Positions 5,294 through 6,729 of a stretch of 6,729 nt of DNA are shown one piece after another. Where the stretch lies: positions 1 through 6,729 of the forward strand of contig JAQSCR010000647.1 in NCBI GenBank assembly GCA_029945495.1, written 5' to 3'. Below the pieces are notes generated by a model. The model did no database searches. It saw only the letters and a list, made by a program, of their open reading frames with translations, and was not told the DNA's origin. The stretch's first letter is position 1. Every line of letters begins with the position of its first letter. A program made the position numbers and the translations under genes. Source of the stretch: Pseudolabrys sp. Its GTDB lineage: Bacteria; Pseudomonadota; Alphaproteobacteria; Rhizobiales; Xanthobacteraceae.

Positions 5294-6729
5294 CTACCGC
5301 ATTTCCTCCGGCGCATCGACTCCCAACAGCGCCAGCCCCGAAGCCAGCACAGTGACTATCCCCTGCACCAAAGCCAGCCGTGCCACCGTCACTTCTGGAT
5401 CATTCTGGATAATGAAACGTAAATGCGGCGACTCTTTGCCGCCGCGGCTCCATTGCGAGTGAAATTCGCTTGCCAATTCATAGAGGTAGAAGGCAACGCG
5501 GTGTGGCTCATGGGCAGCCGCCGCCGACTCGATCAGGCGTGGGTAAAGCGCCAGCTTGCGCATGATCGACAGTTCTCCGGGATCCGACAGCCGGTCGAGC
5601 GGCACAGCTTTGAGCGCCCCCAGTAGCCTGTTCGGGTCGTCGGGGAACTCCGGAATCTCGGCCTTGGCTGTGCGGAAGATCGAGCGGCCGCGGGCATGGC
5701 CGTACTGGACGTAGAACACCGGGTTCTCGCGGCTCTGCTCGATCACCTTGGCGAGGTCGAAATCCAGCACCGCGTCGTTTTTGCGATACAGCATGTCGAA
5801 GCGCACGGCCGAGCGGCCGACTTCGGCGACCACTTCGCGCAAGGTGACGTAGTCCCCGGCCCGCTTCGACATCTTCACCGGCTCGCCGGCGCGCAGCAGG
5901 CGTACAAGCTGCACCAGCTTGACGTCGAGCTCGGCCTTGTTGCCGGAAAGTGCCGACACCGCCGCCTTCATGCGCTTGATGTAGCCGCCGTGATCGGCGC
6001 CCCAGACGTCGATCAGATTGAGAAAGCCGCGGTCGAGTTTCGACTTGTGATAGGCGATGTCGGTGGCGAAATAGGTGTAGCTGCCGTCCGACTTGAGCAG
6101 CGGCCGGTCGACGTCGTCGCCGAAGGCGGTCGAGCGGAACAAGGTCTGTTCGCGGTCTTCCCAGTCTTCGAGATTGCCGCTTTTCGGCGGCGGCAGCCGG
6201 CCTTCATAGACATGACCCAGTTCGCGCATCTGCGCGATCGTGGTTTCAACCACGTCCTTTGGCCGAACCGCCGGCTCTTCGGTCGCAAACGGGTCGGGCA
6301 ATTCGCCCTCGATCAGCGAACGCTCGGAAAAGAACACGTTCGGCACGATGCGCAAGGAGGCCAGATCGTTGCGGATCTCGGCCATCATCATGTCGGTAGC
6401 GCGCAGACGCACGATCGGCAGCCATTCGGCTTCCGGCATTTTGGTGAGGCTGTCGCCGTAGTCAGCGGCCAGTTCGGCGCCGCACTCTTTGAGATAATCG
6501 CCGGGGTAAAGGCCATCGGGGATTTCGCCGATGGCTTCGCCCAAGGCTTCGCGGTAGCGAAGGAACGCCGAGCGCGCCAGCACGTCGACCTGCGCGCCGG
6601 CGTCGTTGATATAGTATTCGCGCGTCACGTCGTAGCCGGCAAAGGCCAGAAGGCTCGCCAACGCATCGCCGAACACCGCGCCGCGGCCATGGCCGACATG
6701 CAGCGGCCCGGTCGGATGGGCCGAGACAT
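5294..6729 (-). CDS. argS: Arginyl-tRNA synthetase ArgS (5' end missing)
   Basis: ArgS attaches arginine to tRNA-Arg in the cytoplasm using ATP. The window shows the last 477 residues; roughly 110-120 N-terminal residues, including the Arg-specific Add-1 domain, lie past the right edge. The first complete codon starts at 6727. The visible protein begins VSAHPTGPLHVGHGRGAVFG, with HVGH as the class I HIGH motif, then YYINDAGAQVDVLARS. The catalytic core continues through GDDVDRPLLKSDGSYTYFATD and WGADHGGYIKRMKAA. KMSKR (visible residues 285-289, nt 5875-5861) is the KMSKS-type loop. The C-terminal DALR anticodon-binding domain starts near FYVQYGHARGRSIFR and ends LALLGVDAPEEMR at a TAG (5294-5296). 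An apparent GTG start at 6676 is internal: the frame is open to the edge and contains the HIGH motif. It is 91 bp upstream of the SPOR gene, a gap where I see no convincing promoter or terminator. Identification is firm. Confidence 0.97.
   Translation of the reverse strand, partial: VSAHPTGPLHVGHGRGAVFGDALASLLAFAGYDVTREYYINDAGAQVDVLARSAFLRYREALGEAIGEIPDGLYPGDYLKECGAELAADYGDSLTKMPEAEWLPIVRLRATDMMMAEIRNDLASLRIVPNVFFSERSLIEGELPDPFATEEPAVRPKDVVETTIAQMRELGHVYEGRLPPPKSGNLEDWEDREQTLFRSTAFGDDVDRPLLKSDGSYTYFATDIAYHKSKLDRGFLNLIDVWGADHGGYIKRMKAAVSALSGNKAELDVKLVQLVRLLRAGEPVKMSKRAGDYVTLREVVAEVGRSAVRFDMLYRKNDAVLDFDLAKVIEQSRENPVFYVQYGHARGRSIFRTAKAEIPEFPDDPNRLLGALKAVPLDRLSDPGELSIMRKLALYPRLIESAAAAHEPHRVAFYLYELASEFHSQWSRGGKESPHLRFIIQNDPEVTVARLALVQGIVTVLASGLALLGVDAPEEMR

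Noticed and set aside
4774..5355. Plus-strand open frame of 193 codons across the SPOR gene start and argS end
   Set aside because: Arg-rich low-complexity translation that spans two real minus-strand genes and the gap between them; no domain recognised.
1..6729. Search for an undescribed system, mobile element, CRISPR, tRNA/rRNA or defence genes
   Set aside because: All coding capacity is accounted for by seven recognised housekeeping genes; no transposase, integrase, repeat-spacer array or RNA gene was seen. Remaining novelty is limited to non-coding structures and in-gene repeats.

Overview
The window is a GC-rich stretch of an alphaproteobacterial chromosome, most likely from the order Hyphomicrobiales (Rhizobiales), near the Bradyrhizobium/Rhodopseudomonas/Xanthobacteraceae group. 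Three things point there: the protein sequences themselves, the gene order argS - SPOR/FtsN-like gene - nagZ - scpA - scpB - tatA - tatB, which I know as a conserved alphaproteobacterial neighbourhood, and an intergenic palindromic element of a style common in that group. The assignment comes from recognition, not from a database search.

All seven genes lie on the minus strand, so transcription runs from high to low coordinates. From the right edge: argS (5' end cut off by the window edge at 6729, stop at 5294); a 91-bp gap; a 514-residue single-pass membrane protein with a C-terminal SPOR domain (5202-3658); a 69-bp gap with two possible competing RNA folds; nagZ (3588-2551); a 21-bp gap; scpA (2529-1693); a 13-bp gap in which the Shine-Dalgarno of the next gene overlaps the scpA stop; scpB (1679-837); a gene-free stretch of 309 bp (528-836); tatA (527-285); a 70-bp gap with a hairpin; and tatB (214 to the left edge, 3' end missing).

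The 309-bp stretch holds a 135-bp composite palindrome directly behind scpB, then a terminator-like hairpin with a T-rich tail, then a weak candidate promoter and a strong Shine-Dalgarno for tatA. It looks like the boundary between an argS...scpB transcript and a tatA-tatB(-tatC) transcript.

Functionally these are housekeeping genes: arginine tRNA charging (ArgS), a peptidoglycan-binding envelope or division protein (SPOR), cytoplasmic muropeptide recycling (NagZ), the kleisin and winged-helix partners of the SMC condensin (ScpA, ScpB), and twin-arginine protein export (TatA, TatB). I found no mobile-element gene, CRISPR array, tRNA, rRNA, defence system or unknown gene cassette, and no undescribed multi-gene system. 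The points most worth a second look are non-coding: the nagZ leader folds, the composite palindrome behind scpB, the tatA-tatB intercistronic hairpin, and two short tandem repeats inside the SPOR protein gene.
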